Source of the DNA: Gemmatimonadota bacterium | Lineage (GTDB): Bacteria > Latescibacterota > UBA2968 > UBA8231 | Direction: 5' to 3' | Assembly (NCBI GenBank): GCA_002712305.1 | Contig: PATE01000060.1 | Coordinates: 24,707 to 67,571 of the forward strand | Length of the DNA: 42,865 bases | Shown here: in pieces, positions 8,993 to 19,459 of the stretch | Layout: each line of letters starts with the position of its first letter | Numbering within the stretch: position 1 is the first letter of the stretch | Position numbers and translations under genes: made by a program | Notes under the pieces: generated by a model | The model's input: the letters and a program-made list of their open reading frames with translations, nothing else | Databases searched by the model: none | Told to the model about the DNA's origin: nothing

Positions 8993-9856
8993 CTACAGCT
9001 TCAGACCCAGATCGTACGGATCTTGCTCGACCAGCTGACGCGCTCGTGCCACGGTGCGTTCGTCATCCGAATTCAGCGACTGCTGAATGAAGTCGGGATG
9101 CTGGGAGAGGAATTCTCCCACCGCCGATTGGGGATCCTTAAAGTAGGCCGTCAACGTCTGCAACTGCTCGTTGTCGATCAGACCCTTGCGGCTCAGCGCA
9201 CTGAATAAGTCCCCATCCACACGAAGTAGAGCGGTCGCCGGCACACCGGCTTTCTTCAGAACATCCATGCCACCCTGGGCGCGATCGACGACATTGGCGG
9301 AGAACACCATCTCCCCGCCGCGCTCACGAAGAGCGGGGATCCAGGCGCGATCGTAGCTCGACGCTTCGGTGATCAGATCGGCGATGTGCACACTCGTCGC
9401 ATCGGTCAGGTCATCGACGAAACGCAGATTGCCCTCGCTGTCAACATCGGCTGCGCGTCCATCCTTGAACAGATACAAATGCGGCCGATCCAGAGAATCG
9501 GCGACGGCGAGGGAGAAGAACCAGTCCCGCCGCGCGCCGCCGGAGATCCATGTGGAGGGACCGTCCTCTTCCGCATCGAGAATCGCCGCCGTCAGTTCAT
9601 CGATCACCGCACGATACCGTGTGTCCTCGTCGATGCGAGCGCGCACACGTTCTTGCAGATTGAGCGCGAAAAAGGGCTTGTCGGCTTCTGCGTCGATGAA
9701 ATCCAACAGTTCCTTGGTCGGCCCAGGCCCACCGAAGAGACACTCTGTATTGATGTAGTAGGGTCCGACGGTTCCAGACGTGTAGAAGAAGAGCTCTCCC
9801 ACCGGCGCGATTTTCAGCGCCTCGGACTCGATCAGTGCGTCAATTAGATCCATCAT
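8993..9856 (-). CDS. Orotate phosphoribosyltransferase-like protein
   Basis: 287 aa. The N-terminal segment VGELFFYTSGTVGPYYINTE (residues 19-38) matches the orotate-PRTase motif in which SG and PYYI contact orotate. In the PRTase core, STWISGGARRDW (101-112) corresponds to the region before the phosphate-binding loop. The PRPP signature, usually VDDxxTTG, is replaced by HIADLITEASS (157-167), so the usual paired acids and the T-x-G loop are altered. A C-terminal helical extension (about 220-287) goes beyond the usual 210-aa PyrE. It may be a PyrE homologue of the longer Firmicutes-like type with changed substrate or activity. It overlaps rfbC by 4 bases (ATGA), so the two are likely translated together. 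Confidence 0.6.
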   Translation of the reverse strand: MMDLIDALIESEALKIAPVGELFFYTSGTVGPYYINTECLFGGPGPTKELLDFIDAEADKPFFALNLQERVRARIDEDTRYRAVIDELTAAILDAEEDGPSTWISGGARRDWFFSLAVADSLDRPHLYLFKDGRAADVDSEGNLRFVDDLTDATSVHIADLITEASSYDRAWIPALRERGGEMVFSANVVDRAQGGMDVLKKAGVPATALLRVDGDLFSALSRKGLIDNEQLQTLTAYFKDPQSAVGEFLSQHPDFIQQSLNSDDERTVARARQLVEQDPYDLGLKL

Positions 9857-10407
9857 TTGCCTTGTACAGGTAGCTGGTTCTGAGGCAGTGCGGACAGCAG
9901 GGGATTGGCCATGTCTCTCTCAGAGAGGATCGGTGTTCCCGGAATCTGCCAATCGAGCCCCAGGGCCGGGTCATTCCATGCCACGCCGAGTTCATCGGCC
10001 CCATCATAGTAGTTGTCGACGACGTAGATGAGGGTCAGGTCGGTCACCGAATAGAAGCCGTGGGCTATCCCGGGCGGGATGAAGACGCCCGTGAAATCCT
10101 CACCACTCACATCGATCGTCTGCGACGCCCCGTACGTTGGAGACCATGAACGCAGATCGTAGAGGCCAACCCTCAGGGTTCCCGCAAGACAGTGCCAATA
10201 GTCGGCCTGCTTGTGATGATAGTGCAGACCGCGAAGAGTATTCGCGACCGAGTGGGATCGGTTGACCTGTGTCTGCTTCCACGGGCGCTGAGGGAACCAC
10301 GCGTCGCGAAACATCTCGCTGAATCGACCTCGATCATCTCCAAAGACCTGAAGATCGAGGGTATACACGTCGGCGATCTGTTCTGATTCGGTTCCTTGTG
10401 GTGTCAT
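9853..10407 (-). CDS. dTDP-4-dehydrorhamnose 3,5-epimerase-like protein (RfbC family)
   Basis: 184 aa cupin enzyme of nucleotide-sugar metabolism. RfbC epimerises C3 and C5 of dTDP-4-keto-6-deoxyglucose on the way to dTDP-rhamnose; some relatives epimerise one carbon only. Family marks are DDRGRFSEMF near residue 26, QVNRSHSVANTLRGLHYH with the catalytic-type His, an acidic/aromatic stretch GTLRVGLYDLR, then FIPPGIAHGFYSV and the C-terminal NDPALGLDWQI, where the usual pattern is W.DP.lgi.WP. The ATG at 10407 has GGAG 6 bases upstream, so it is preferred over the GTG at 10413. It overlaps the next gene by 4 bases. No rfbA, rfbB or rfbD is nearby, so the exact sugar is unknown. Confidence 0.85.
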   Translation of the reverse strand: MTPQGTESEQIADVYTLDLQVFGDDRGRFSEMFRDAWFPQRPWKQTQVNRSHSVANTLRGLHYHHKQADYWHCLAGTLRVGLYDLRSWSPTYGASQTIDVSGEDFTGVFIPPGIAHGFYSVTDLTLIYVVDNYYDGADELGVAWNDPALGLDWQIPGTPILSERDMANPLLSALPQNQLPVQGK

Positions 10408-10440
10408 CCCCACTCTCCGTCGGCGATTAGCGACCCCGTT

Positions 10441-11118
10441 TCATTTTCCACAGCACTTCTTGTATTTCTTGCCACTGCCGCACGGGCAGGGATCGTTTCG
10501 ACCCACCTTGGGATCATCTCGTTTGAAGGTGACCACCTTCTCAGGAAACAGACGTCCGCCGTCCAGAATCTGAGCTGGCCGTTTCCCGTCGAGGGGTTCT
10601 CGCGGAGTCTGCAACCATTCGTCGTGGAGAGCCTGGAGCTCGTCATCCATGCCTCCTCCATCGGGCTGACCATCATACCCTCGCTCCTGACAGAAGGCCC
10701 CGAAGTCAGCCATTAGCTGGCCTCTCTCCGAAGACAGGAGTTGTTCGAGTTGAGCCGGATCGACACCCGGAGGCAGAGCGTCTCTCAACTCGGCCAATTG
10801 CGCCTGCAGGTCAGCCGGATCCTCTGCGACTTCTTCCGGGGGCACCTGTTCGCCGGCCGTCGCCTCTGCCGGCTCCTCGTCTTCTTCTTCATCAGGCTCG
10901 GGAGCCGTGTAGACGAGCGGTGCCAGTTCGGTCAGCACCTTTTGGAGTTGTTGTCGCCCCTCCCCCTCTTCCTCAAGGGCTTGCTCTGCGACCCAGGCGG
11001 GATCTTCACCATCGGAGAGCAACTCGACGATGTCGTCGGCCTCTATACGTCGAACCTCAAGATCATCACACAGAGACTCGAGCTTCTGGTGCAGGGCTTG
11101 GCGATCGGACTCTGACAT
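10441..11118 (-). CDS. SEC-C zinc-motif protein
   Basis: 225 aa. The extreme C-terminus, [19 protein letters not shown], is a textbook SEC-C motif (CxCx8CC), a zinc-binding knuckle also found at the end of SecA. The rest is helical and acidic with a Glu-rich linker ([16 protein letters not shown], about residues 75-90), followed by a helix-rich domain and the phrase [14 protein letters not shown], reminiscent of domains that accompany SEC-C in unannotated proteins. There is no SecA ATPase domain. The ATG at 11118 is chosen because the 42 upstream codons to 11244 are not protein-like. The role is unknown; ribosome, chaperone or protein-export links are possible from the motif alone. Confidence 0.75.
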   Translation of the reverse strand: MSESDRQALHQKLESLCDDLEVRRIEADDIVELLSDGEDPAWVAEQALEEEGEGRQQLQKVLTELAPLVYTAPEPDEEEDEEPAEATAGEQVPPEEVAEDPADLQAQLAELRDALPPGVDPAQLEQLLSSERGQLMADFGAFCQERGYDGQPDGGGMDDELQALHDEWLQTPREPLDGKRPAQILDGGRLFPEKVVTFKRDDPKVGRNDPCPCGSGKKYKKCCGK

Positions 11119-11486
11119 CGTTGTCGATTCTCGGGTATGGGTGGTGAATCCGTGATGTGCGGCGGGCGGTGTCGAATCTACCGATGCTCGTCGCTTGGTG
11201 TCAAAATCGCGCCAGCCTGTCACGAAAAACCGCCGATTCGACATCAGAATTGTGAGGATCGTCAGGATTCTGAGGCTGATTCAAGGGTTTCTCGGCCGAT
11301 GGATTCAGAGAATTCGACCTTCTTCAAGTTCCATAAAAACCAATACTTACGGATACTCCAAAGAAACCGTCAGCAATTGTGGTACGGACCTTGCGATAGG
11401 GTGTGACGTAGCTGAAGAAAACGACCACTCGGTGGGCACTCGATTGAGCGGGTCCCACAATCAACGGAACGAGCAGAGGATACGTC
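11119..11486. other. 368-base divergent intergenic region
   Basis: Lies between the SEC-C gene (minus) and the ECF sigma gene (plus). It is noticeably more A/T-rich than its flanks around 11300-11380, as expected for a promoter region. I found no clear ECF-type GGAAC/GTC pair at proper spacing, no RNA gene and no convincing frame. Confidence 0.4.
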
Positions 11487-12110
11487 ATGGAACAGACACA
11501 CTCGCAACTCTCAGATCGCGCTGTATTGCGTCGTGCCGCCGAGGATCAGGCGGAGCTGGGAATTCTCGTTCGACGCTACCGGAACCAGCTCTACAACTTC
11601 GTCTATCGCTTCGTCAACGATCGTGAGACGGCCGAAGACATCGTGCAGGAAACCTTCGTTCGCTGCATGCGCCATAAGCATCAATATCCGAATATCGAAC
11701 AGGTGTCGACGTGGCTGTATACGATCGCCGGCAATCTGGCCAAGACCGAATTGCGTCGTCGCAAGCGCTGGCACTGGGTCGCCATCGGTCCGAGCCCGGA
11801 CGACGAAGAACGGACCTCCTTCTACGAGCCGATCGACAAGGGCTTGATGCCCGGTGAGTCGACCGACTCGAACACCGTCCGCACCAGTGTCGTCGATGCC
11901 ATCGCCGACCTGCCCGAAGAGTTCCGCGAGGCCGTCGAGTTGCGAGACCTTGCTGGCCTGTCCTATGACGAGATTGCCAAGATCATCGATTGCCCTGTGG
12001 GTACGGTGAAATCTCGGGTCAATCGAGGCCGAATCCGCTTACAGAAAGAGTTGAAGTCTCTTGCAGAGGAAGTGATCGGCGGCCTCGCGCCGACGGTCAG
12101 TCCGAACTAA
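11487..12110 (+). CDS. ECF-family RNA polymerase sigma factor
   Basis: 207 aa alternative sigma factor that directs RNA polymerase to a stress or envelope regulon. Region 2 runs through residues 25-95: YRNQLYNFVYRFVNDRETAE, then DIVQETFVRC, then STWLYTIAGNLAKTELRRR. A flexible linker carries DDEERTSFYEP. Region 4 (about 137-195) has LPEEFREAVELRDLAGLSYD, EIAKIIDCPVGTVKSRVNRG and RIRLQKEL, a standard helix-turn-helix. The ATG has AGAGGA 6 bases upstream. No zinc-finger anti-sigma gene follows, as many ECF genes have; two hairpins and then a peptidase gene come next. The regulon is unknown. Confidence 0.93.
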   Translation: MEQTHSQLSDRAVLRRAAEDQAELGILVRRYRNQLYNFVYRFVNDRETAEDIVQETFVRCMRHKHQYPNIEQVSTWLYTIAGNLAKTELRRRKRWHWVAIGPSPDDEERTSFYEPIDKGLMPGESTDSNTVRTSVVDAIADLPEEFREAVELRDLAGLSYDEIAKIIDCPVGTVKSRVNRGRIRLQKELKSLAEEVIGGLAPTVSPN

Positions 12111-12118
12111 CCGAGTAA

Positions 12119-12135
12119 GGGGCTGGCCAAGCCCC
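12119..12135 (+). terminator. Hairpin directly after the ECF sigma gene
   Basis: GGGGCT-GGCCA-AGCCCC, a perfect 6-bp stem, lies 8 bases after the stop codon. It is followed by CCTCCG, not by T residues, so termination is possible but not assured. Confidence 0.4.
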
Positions 12136-12196
12136 CTCCGCAGCCACGGCGAGCCCCCGATCGTCAGGCCTGCAAAACACACGACTTCCGTGAACC

Positions 12197-12229
12197 AGGG
12201 CCGTGTCCTGCACATCGAGACGCGGCCCT
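12197..12229 (+). other. Strong 11-bp hairpin upstream of the peptidase gene
   Basis: AGGGCCGTGTC pairs with GACGCGGCCCT across an 11-base loop, with one G-U pair and no mismatches. It lies between the sigma factor and the peptidase, about 124 bases before the peptidase start. It lacks a T run. It could be a terminator of the sigma gene, an mRNA-end stabiliser or a leader element. The pairing is seen; the function is inference. Confidence 0.45.
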
Positions 12230-12352
12230 TGGTGTGTACAGCATGCAACGCCAGATCGTCGTCGACTCCCCGCGTGTTGATCCTTTCCCGGACCGAGAAC
12301 CCTGCTTTTGTTTCATCCATCGCATCCATCCCTCTTCCATTGTGAGCCCTCC

Positions 12353-13414
12353 GTGACCGTCGACCGCGAGCAATTGCTGAAACACCTCGAACATCTGCTA
12401 CTTGCCCATGCGCCATCGGGCAGTGAAACCGAGGTCGACCAACTGATGGAGCAATTCATCCCCAGCGCCCTGCCCCTCAAAACGTGGCAGGATGGGGCCG
12501 ACAGCATCGTCTATCACTTCCCCGGGCGCGACCGGGACGCCCCGGCGATTGCAGTGACGGCGCATAAGGACGAGATCTCCATGATCATCAAGTGTGTCGA
12601 GGATGACGGTCGGGTGCGTGTGCAGCCCATCGGCGGGCTGCATCCGTGGGCCGTGGGCGAAGCCCCCGTCGAGATCCTGGCGACCGAGACGGTACGGGGC
12701 GTGTTGTCTGTGGGGTCGAAACACGTCTCCCATCTGAGTCCTGCGGGTCCTTTGAAGGAAGGGACCCAGCTGACCTGGGATCGCATGTGGGTGGAGACGG
12801 GACTGTCTGCGCAGACACTGGCAGAGCGTGGTGTTCGCACCGGTCGCAAGGTGGTCCTCGCGCGGCACTTCAAACAGCCTTGGTGGATCGGCGACGGAGA
12901 GCTGCTGTGCGGCTACAACATCGACTGTCGCGGTGGACTGGCCATCCTCATCGAGGTGGCCCTCGGATTCGCTGAATCACCCCCGGCGGGAGACGTGTAT
13001 CTGATCGCCAGTGCAGAAGAGGAGATCGGTGGTCTGGGCGCCGTGTGGTCCGTCGGCCAGTTGCCGGTAGAGACGGTGATCGCCATCGATGTCGTGCCGG
13101 TGGCCAAAGAATACGGTGTCAGCAACACCGCCGACCCTGCCCTGCCGTGCAAGGACCGCGCAGGGTTGTATCACGCAGGGATGGTGGATCACATGGAACG
13201 ATTGGCCCACGGTCTCGGCTTCGGCGTGCAGACGGCGGTGCTCACCTCCTATGCGAGCGATGCCACGCTGGCCAAGTCGGCGGGCTCGGCGGCCCGTGCC
13301 TGCCTGATCGGATACCCAGGCGACAATACGCACGGGTACGAGATCAGCCATGTGGAGGGTTTGGTCAACAGTGCCCGTCTGCTGCAGGCATACTTGTCAG
13401 ACCCTGTGAGCTGA
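12353..13414 (+). CDS. M42 family metallo-aminopeptidase
   Basis: 353 aa cytosolic dinuclear-metal peptidase of the glutamyl aminopeptidase/deblocking aminopeptidase family (tetrahedral TET-type enzymes; some members were once called endoglucanase M). Metal and catalytic marks are TAHKDEISMII (residues 69-79, His71 and Asp73), GYNIDCRGGLAILIE with the bridging Asp, ASAEEEIGGLGA with the catalytic Glu pair, VIAIDVVP with an Asp ligand, and GYPGDNTHGYEISHVEGL, the C-terminal His segment. The frame is open to 12308; GTG at 12353 is chosen because the protein then begins MTVDREQLLKHLEHLLLAHA, like the family. No strong Shine-Dalgarno sequence is seen, so the start is uncertain. It is convergent with the prenyl synthase gene, 47 bases away. 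Confidence 0.88.
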   Translation: MTVDREQLLKHLEHLLLAHAPSGSETEVDQLMEQFIPSALPLKTWQDGADSIVYHFPGRDRDAPAIAVTAHKDEISMIIKCVEDDGRVRVQPIGGLHPWAVGEAPVEILATETVRGVLSVGSKHVSHLSPAGPLKEGTQLTWDRMWVETGLSAQTLAERGVRTGRKVVLARHFKQPWWIGDGELLCGYNIDCRGGLAILIEVALGFAESPPAGDVYLIASAEEEIGGLGAVWSVGQLPVETVIAIDVVPVAKEYGVSNTADPALPCKDRAGLYHAGMVDHMERLAHGLGFGVQTAVLTSYASDATLAKSAGSAARACLIGYPGDNTHGYEISHVEGLVNSARLLQAYLSDPVS

Positions 13415-13461
13415 ATCTGGTCGGGCCAGCCGTACGATAGACGGCGAAGAGACGTGATCGA

Positions 13462-14514
13462 TCAGAAGGCGCGTTGGACGAAGAACTCGAGCATCTCCTG
13501 CAGCCGATCTCGAGTTGGCGTGGCGGGCAGTTGCTCGAGATGCTGACGGCTCTGCCTTCCCCATTCGTGTGACAGGGACTCGGCGTAGGCCATCGCGTCG
13601 TAGTGGTCGACCAGGCCGATCACTCGTTCGATCTGTTCCTGCGTCGTATCCTCACGATCCGCATGCAGGATTTGAAGGATCTCATCCTTCTCGCCGGCAG
13701 TACACTTGCGCAGCAGGTCGATGATGATGAGGGTCCGCTTCCCTTCGGCGATATCACCACCCCGTTCCTTGCCGTAGGCACCTGAGGTGATTCCCGGGGC
13801 CAGGGCTGCGTCGCCTTCTGCAGCCGTCAGGTTCAGCAGATCGTCGCGAATCTGAAAGGCGATGGCCATGGTCTCGCCGAAGTCACCTATAGCGCGGCGT
13901 TCCTGCTCGCTGGCACCGGCGATGATCGCTCCTGCCGTGCAAGGTCCGCGCCCCGTATACCAGCCCGTCTTTTTGCGCAGCATGGTCATGAACTCTTCTT
14001 CAGACGGGATATGACGACCACGGATCCATCCCACGTCGTAGGCCTGGCCCTCGAAGGTTTCCCGAGAGCCACGGATCATCTCATCGATCAGATCCAGCGT
14101 CACATCAGCACCCAGCAGATCACGATTCGCTGCAAGCACCTCGAAGACCTTCGCATACAGCGCATCGCCCACATTGACACTGAGGGGCACGCCCAGCGTT
14201 CGATGACAACAGGGCTTACCCCGTCGCATCTCAGAGTCATCCTCGATGTCGTCGTGGAGAAGGGCGAAGGATTGGAACATTTCGAAGGCGGCTGCCGTGC
14301 GCAGCGCCTGATTCAAATCGCCGCCGAGGGCCTCACAGGCGAGCAGCACCAGAGCGGGGCGTGAACGTTTGCCACCCCGTTCGGGATAATCCCGCATGGG
14401 GCGATACATGAACTCTTCCGGTTCCTGGATAGGCAGGAAAGAGAACAGTTCCGCCTCGATGAGGGGAATGGTCTTCTCGAGGAAACCCCGCAGCTGTGGA
14501 GATACAGCCGACAT
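13462..14514 (-). CDS. Polyprenyl diphosphate synthase
   Basis: 350 aa trans-isoprenyl diphosphate synthase that extends allylic diphosphates with isopentenyl diphosphate, feeding quinone side chains, carotenoids or undecaprenyl precursors. The first aspartate-rich motif is DDIEDD (residues 88-93) in LLHDDIEDDSEMRRG, preceded by GGKRSRPALVLL. The second motif reads FQIRDDLLNL (220-229), so its third acid is Asn228 rather than Asp. GKERGGDIAEGKRTL (249-263) is the usual Lys-rich loop. The residues before the first motif (MFQSFALLHDD) suggest a medium chain length, which cannot be fixed here. It is the last gene of the minus-strand energy block and follows atpC by 12 bases. A small GC hairpin (14522-14539) spans that junction. 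Confidence 0.88.
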   Translation of the reverse strand: MSAVSPQLRGFLEKTIPLIEAELFSFLPIQEPEEFMYRPMRDYPERGGKRSRPALVLLACEALGGDLNQALRTAAAFEMFQSFALLHDDIEDDSEMRRGKPCCHRTLGVPLSVNVGDALYAKVFEVLAANRDLLGADVTLDLIDEMIRGSRETFEGQAYDVGWIRGRHIPSEEEFMTMLRKKTGWYTGRGPCTAGAIIAGASEQERRAIGDFGETMAIAFQIRDDLLNLTAAEGDAALAPGITSGAYGKERGGDIAEGKRTLIIIDLLRKCTAGEKDEILQILHADREDTTQEQIERVIGLVDHYDAMAYAESLSHEWGRQSRQHLEQLPATPTRDRLQEMLEFFVQRAF

Positions 14515-14526
14515 CGGGGAACGGCG

Positions 14527-14928
14527 CTAGCTGGCGCCGACGACGCTCAACCGGTTGATCGCCCGCGCCAGCGATGCCTGTGCACGAGCACGATCGATCT
14601 CGCTCTGCTGGTTGAGGCGTTCCGTGGCACGATCGCGAGCTGCCTGGGCACGTTCGACATCGATTTCATCGCCGAATTCTGCCGTCTCCGCCAGAATCAT
14701 CGTGCCTTCCGCGGACACCTCAACGAACCCTCCACTGGTGGCCATCTGCCGGCGACTGCCGTCCTCGGAGAACTCCACCGGCCCTACACCAAGGGCAGCA
14801 ACCATGGGCGCGTGACGAGCCAGCACGCCGAAGGATCCCTCGGAGCCGGGCGCGCGCAGTGACTCGGTCTCGCCCGTGTAGACGATTCGTTCGGGCGTGA
14901 CAATACGAAGAGTGAATGTACCGGCCAT
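14527..14928 (-). CDS. atpC: ATP synthase epsilon subunit
   Basis: 133 aa central-stalk subunit of F1 that couples rotation and inhibits ATP hydrolysis. It begins TFTLRIVTPERIVYTGE, carries the beta-sandwich GSFGVLARHAPMVAALG, and ends with the two-helix domain (about residues 90-133, EIDVERAQAARDRATERL). Normal length. It follows atpD by 8 bases and is the last atp gene. Confidence 0.95.
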   Translation of the reverse strand: MAGTFTLRIVTPERIVYTGETESLRAPGSEGSFGVLARHAPMVAALGVGPVEFSEDGSRRQMATSGGFVEVSAEGTMILAETAEFGDEIDVERAQAARDRATERLNQQSEIDRARAQASLARAINRLSVVGAS

Positions 14929-14936
14929 GTGTGCCT

Positions 14937-16394
<1,458 letters not shown>

Positions 16395-16409
16395 TCAAAA
16401 ATTCGTTCG

Positions 16410-17261
16410 TTAGCCTACGGCTTCGGCGCCGCCGATGATGTCCATCAACTCGAGGGTGATGGAGCTCTGGCGTTCCTTGTTCATCTCGCGGGTCAATTCG
16501 TCGATCAAATCGCCTGCGTTCTTCGTCGCATTGTCCATCGAGGTCATCTGCGCGGCGAAGAAACCGGCATTCGACTCAAGTAGCGCACGCCACACCTGGA
16601 AATTGACATGGCGTGGCACGAGGATGTCAAGCAGCTGGTCGGGGTCTGGTTCGAAGATGTAGTTCCCCTCGACACTGGCCTCATCCTCGTTGGACACAAT
16701 CGGCAGCAACTGATGTACGGCGGGCTCCTGAAGAGCGACCGAACGGAACTCGCTGTAGACGAGCAGCACCTTGTCGACACGTCCCTGAACAAAGTCATCG
16801 GTCAGTTGCTGGGCGATCGAAACAGCACTGGCAAACTCGAGCTGTCGAAAGACATCTGCGTGATTGGTCGATGCGTCGAAGCCGCGACTGCGCAGGAAGG
16901 CTCTTCCCTTGCGACCCACCGTAATCAGATCGATCTCGGCATCGATCGCCTGCAACTCGTTGAGTGCCCGACGGGACACATTGCCGTTGAAACCGCCACA
17001 CAGGCCTCGGTCTGCGGTGACGACCACGACGGCCACTCGTTTCACCGGCCGTTCGAGGAACAGCGGGGTCTCGCCGCTGTCGATGCTGCCTTGGAGTCGA
17101 CGCAGGATGGTGTCGAGTTGCTCGGCATAGGGCCGGGCTGATTCGATCGCTTCCTGCGCGCGGCGCATCTTGGCAGCAGCCACCATATACATCGCGTTGG
17201 TGACACGCTGAATGTTGCCAATCGATGCGACGCGGGTGCGCAGTTGGCGCAGGGTAGCCAC
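16410..17261 (-). CDS. atpG: ATP synthase gamma subunit
   Basis: 283 aa rotor subunit. The N-terminal helix reads RQLRTRVASIGNIQRVTNAM, YMVAAAKMRRAQE follows, and the C-terminal helix contains MTSMDNATKNAGDLIDEL. The central Rossmann-like part has VVTADRGLCGGFN. Normal length. It follows atpA by 24 bases. Confidence 0.97.
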   Translation of the reverse strand: MATLRQLRTRVASIGNIQRVTNAMYMVAAAKMRRAQEAIESARPYAEQLDTILRRLQGSIDSGETPLFLERPVKRVAVVVVTADRGLCGGFNGNVSRRALNELQAIDAEIDLITVGRKGRAFLRSRGFDASTNHADVFRQLEFASAVSIAQQLTDDFVQGRVDKVLLVYSEFRSVALQEPAVHQLLPIVSNEDEASVEGNYIFEPDPDQLLDILVPRHVNFQVWRALLESNAGFFAAQMTSMDNATKNAGDLIDELTREMNKERQSSITLELMDIIGGAEAVG

Positions 17262-17285
17262 GTTGGTTTCCTCTCAGCTCGTGCG

Positions 17286-18812
17286 TCAGCCCGCGGAGGG
17301 CTTGAACGTGCCGCGGAAGGTGTCGATGGCGGCGTTCATCTTCTCAGCGGTCTCGTCACTCAGATCGCGCGAATCGCGAATCGTAGCCAGGACTTCCGGC
17401 TGACGGTCTCGCATGTATTGGAGCAACTCTTCCTCGAATCGTCTGACGTCGGACGTGGGGATGTCGAGCACGTGCTCGATCGCCGCCAACGCCACCGTCT
17501 CTTCTTCAAGGGGAAGAGGCGAATACTGGCCCTGCTTGAGGATCTCCATCAGCTTTTCGCCGCGGTTGAGCAGATTGCGCGTCGACTGATCGAGATCGGA
17601 TGTGCCGAACTGGGCAAAGGCCTTGACCTCGTTGTAACGTGACAGGTCACCCTTGATATCGCCCGATACGGACTTGATCGCCTTGGTCTTGGCCGCATTT
17701 CCCACACGCGACACAGAGGCACCCGCATCCATGGCGGGGCGCACCCCGGCAAAGAACAGTTCGGGCTTGAGCAGGATCTGGCCATCGGTGATGGAGATGA
17801 CGTTCGTCGGCACGAAGGTCGAGACGTCACCTTCTAGGATCTCGATCACAGGTAGTGCCGTCAGCGAACCTCCACCCTTGTCATCACTCATCTTCGCCGC
17901 TCGCTCGAGCAACCGGGAGTGCAGGTAGAACACGTCACCCGGATAAGCTTCGCGACCCGGGGGCCGGCGCAGCACCAGCGACATCTCGCGATAGGCCCAT
18001 GCCTGCTTCGACAGATCGTCGTAGATGATCAGGGCGTGCTGGCCCTTGTCGCGGAAGTATTCACCCATCGAGGCCCCGGCGTAGGGCGCGATGAACTGCA
18101 GCGGCGCCGGATCAGAGGCGGTCGCGGAAACGACGATGGTGTATTCCAGAGCGCCATTGGCCTCGAGTTCGGCCACGACCTTGGCCACCGTGGAGGCCTT
18201 CTGACCGATGGCGACGTAGATACACAGCAGGTCGCCGCCCTTCTGGTTGATGATCGTATCCACGGCGATGGCTGTTTTGCCTGTCTGCCGGTCGCCGATG
18301 ATCAACTCGCGCTGGCCACGCCCGATGGGCACGGTGGCATCGATGATCTTGATTCCCGTCTGTACGGCCTCGGTCACAGGCTGACGATCGATGACGCCGG
18401 GCGCCTTGCGTTCGACAGGTGACGTCTGCTGGGGGCTGATCTCGCCCTTGCCGTCGATGGGCATTCCAAGAGGATTGACGACGCGGCCGAGCAGTTCGGG
18501 ACCGACGGGGACCTCTACAATGCGACCCGTGCGCTTTACCGAGTCGCCTTCGTTGATCAGCGTGTCGTCACCGAACAGGACGCATCCAACGTTGTCCTCT
18601 TCGAGGTTCAGAGCCATCCCCATGATTCCGTGGGGAAACTCGACCAGTTCGGTGGCGCGGACGTTGCCCAAGCCGTGGACGCGGGCGATGCCGTCCCCCA
18701 CGTAGAGCACGGTGCCGCTCTCGTAGACGTCGATCTCTTTCTCGAAGCCAAGCAACTGCTGCTTGAGAATCGCGGAGATCTCGTCAGGCTGAACGATGGC
18801 GTCAGCGGGCAT
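17286..18812 (-). CDS. atpA: ATP synthase alpha subunit
   Basis: 508 aa non-catalytic nucleotide-binding subunit of F1. Walker A is [11 protein letters not shown]; the signature region has [20 protein letters not shown] and [20 protein letters not shown], with the arginine-finger region [15 protein letters not shown]. The ATG at 18812 starts [20 protein letters not shown]. 86 bases separate it from atpH, more than elsewhere in the operon; I see no promoter there. Confidence 0.98.
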   Translation of the reverse strand: MPADAIVQPDEISAILKQQLLGFEKEIDVYESGTVLYVGDGIARVHGLGNVRATELVEFPHGIMGMALNLEEDNVGCVLFGDDTLINEGDSVKRTGRIVEVPVGPELLGRVVNPLGMPIDGKGEISPQQTSPVERKAPGVIDRQPVTEAVQTGIKIIDATVPIGRGQRELIIGDRQTGKTAIAVDTIINQKGGDLLCIYVAIGQKASTVAKVVAELEANGALEYTIVVSATASDPAPLQFIAPYAGASMGEYFRDKGQHALIIYDDLSKQAWAYREMSLVLRRPPGREAYPGDVFYLHSRLLERAAKMSDDKGGGSLTALPVIEILEGDVSTFVPTNVISITDGQILLKPELFFAGVRPAMDAGASVSRVGNAAKTKAIKSVSGDIKGDLSRYNEVKAFAQFGTSDLDQSTRNLLNRGEKLMEILKQGQYSPLPLEEETVALAAIEHVLDIPTSDVRRFEEELLQYMRDRQPEVLATIRDSRDLSDETAEKMNAAIDTFRGTFKPSAG

Positions 18813-18898
18813 GTGGTTTCCTCAAGTGTTGAATGAGTCTGGTTTTTGCATGAACCGAACTCTGCAAAGGATTCAAACTCTCTGTAAGAGCTTCGAGT

Positions 18899-19447
18899 TC
18901 AGTTACCGATGAGGCGCCGATGCAAACGCGCCAATTGGGTTTCGATGGTACCGTCAAAGACTTTGTCGCCTATACGAGCGATCAGACCGCCGCGCAGAGA
19001 ATCATCGACTTCGACCTCGACGCGGACATGTCCACCCGTGTGTCCTGCAAAACGCTGCTGTAGTTGCTCGACTTGCTCGGAAGACAGTTCAACCGCCGAA
19101 CGGACCTGGGCGGTGGAAATCCCCGCCTGCTCTGCCAGCAGTTGCTGGGCACAGTCGATGATCGCAGGCAACAGATGGATACGCCGACGCAGCACGAGAA
19201 GCCGCATGAAATTCAGGGTCAGTCCGTCGACCTTACCCTCGAACAATGCGTCCAGAGCCTTTGTCGCTGCTTCTGGCGTGAGGATTCGGTTGTTGACGAA
19301 ATCACGCAATTCGGGTGAGCCCTCCAGGGTCGATTGCAGCCCTGTGAGATCACCGGCCATTGCATCACCAACACCGCGCTCTACTGTCGCTTCGAGCAGC
19401 GTGACAGCATAACGACGGACGACTTCGGGGACTTGAGTTGTGCTCAT
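18899..19447 (-). CDS. atpH: ATP synthase delta subunit
   Basis: 182 aa peripheral-stalk subunit linking F1 alpha to subunit b. The family features are an N-terminal helical bundle (VVRRYAVTLLEATVERG), LNFMRLLVLRRRIHLLPAII in the middle, and the C-terminal GGLIARIGDKVFDGTIETQL. It starts with ATG 12 bases after the end of atpF. Confidence 0.95.
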   Translation of the reverse strand: MSTTQVPEVVRRYAVTLLEATVERGVGDAMAGDLTGLQSTLEGSPELRDFVNNRILTPEAATKALDALFEGKVDGLTLNFMRLLVLRRRIHLLPAIIDCAQQLLAEQAGISTAQVRSAVELSSEQVEQLQQRFAGHTGGHVRVEVEVDDSLRGGLIARIGDKVFDGTIETQLARLHRRLIGN

Positions 19448-19459
19448 GGGATTAGGTGC

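Noticed and set aside
11461-11486. ECF-type autoregulatory promoter GGAAC...GTC just before the sigma gene
   Set aside because: The spacing is 13 bases instead of about 16-17, and the start codon follows at once.
14522-14539. Terminator between atpC and the prenyl synthase
   Set aside because: The GC hairpin CGGCGC/GCGCCG overlaps the atpC stop, has no T run and sits only 8 bases before the next gene, so termination there is unlikely.
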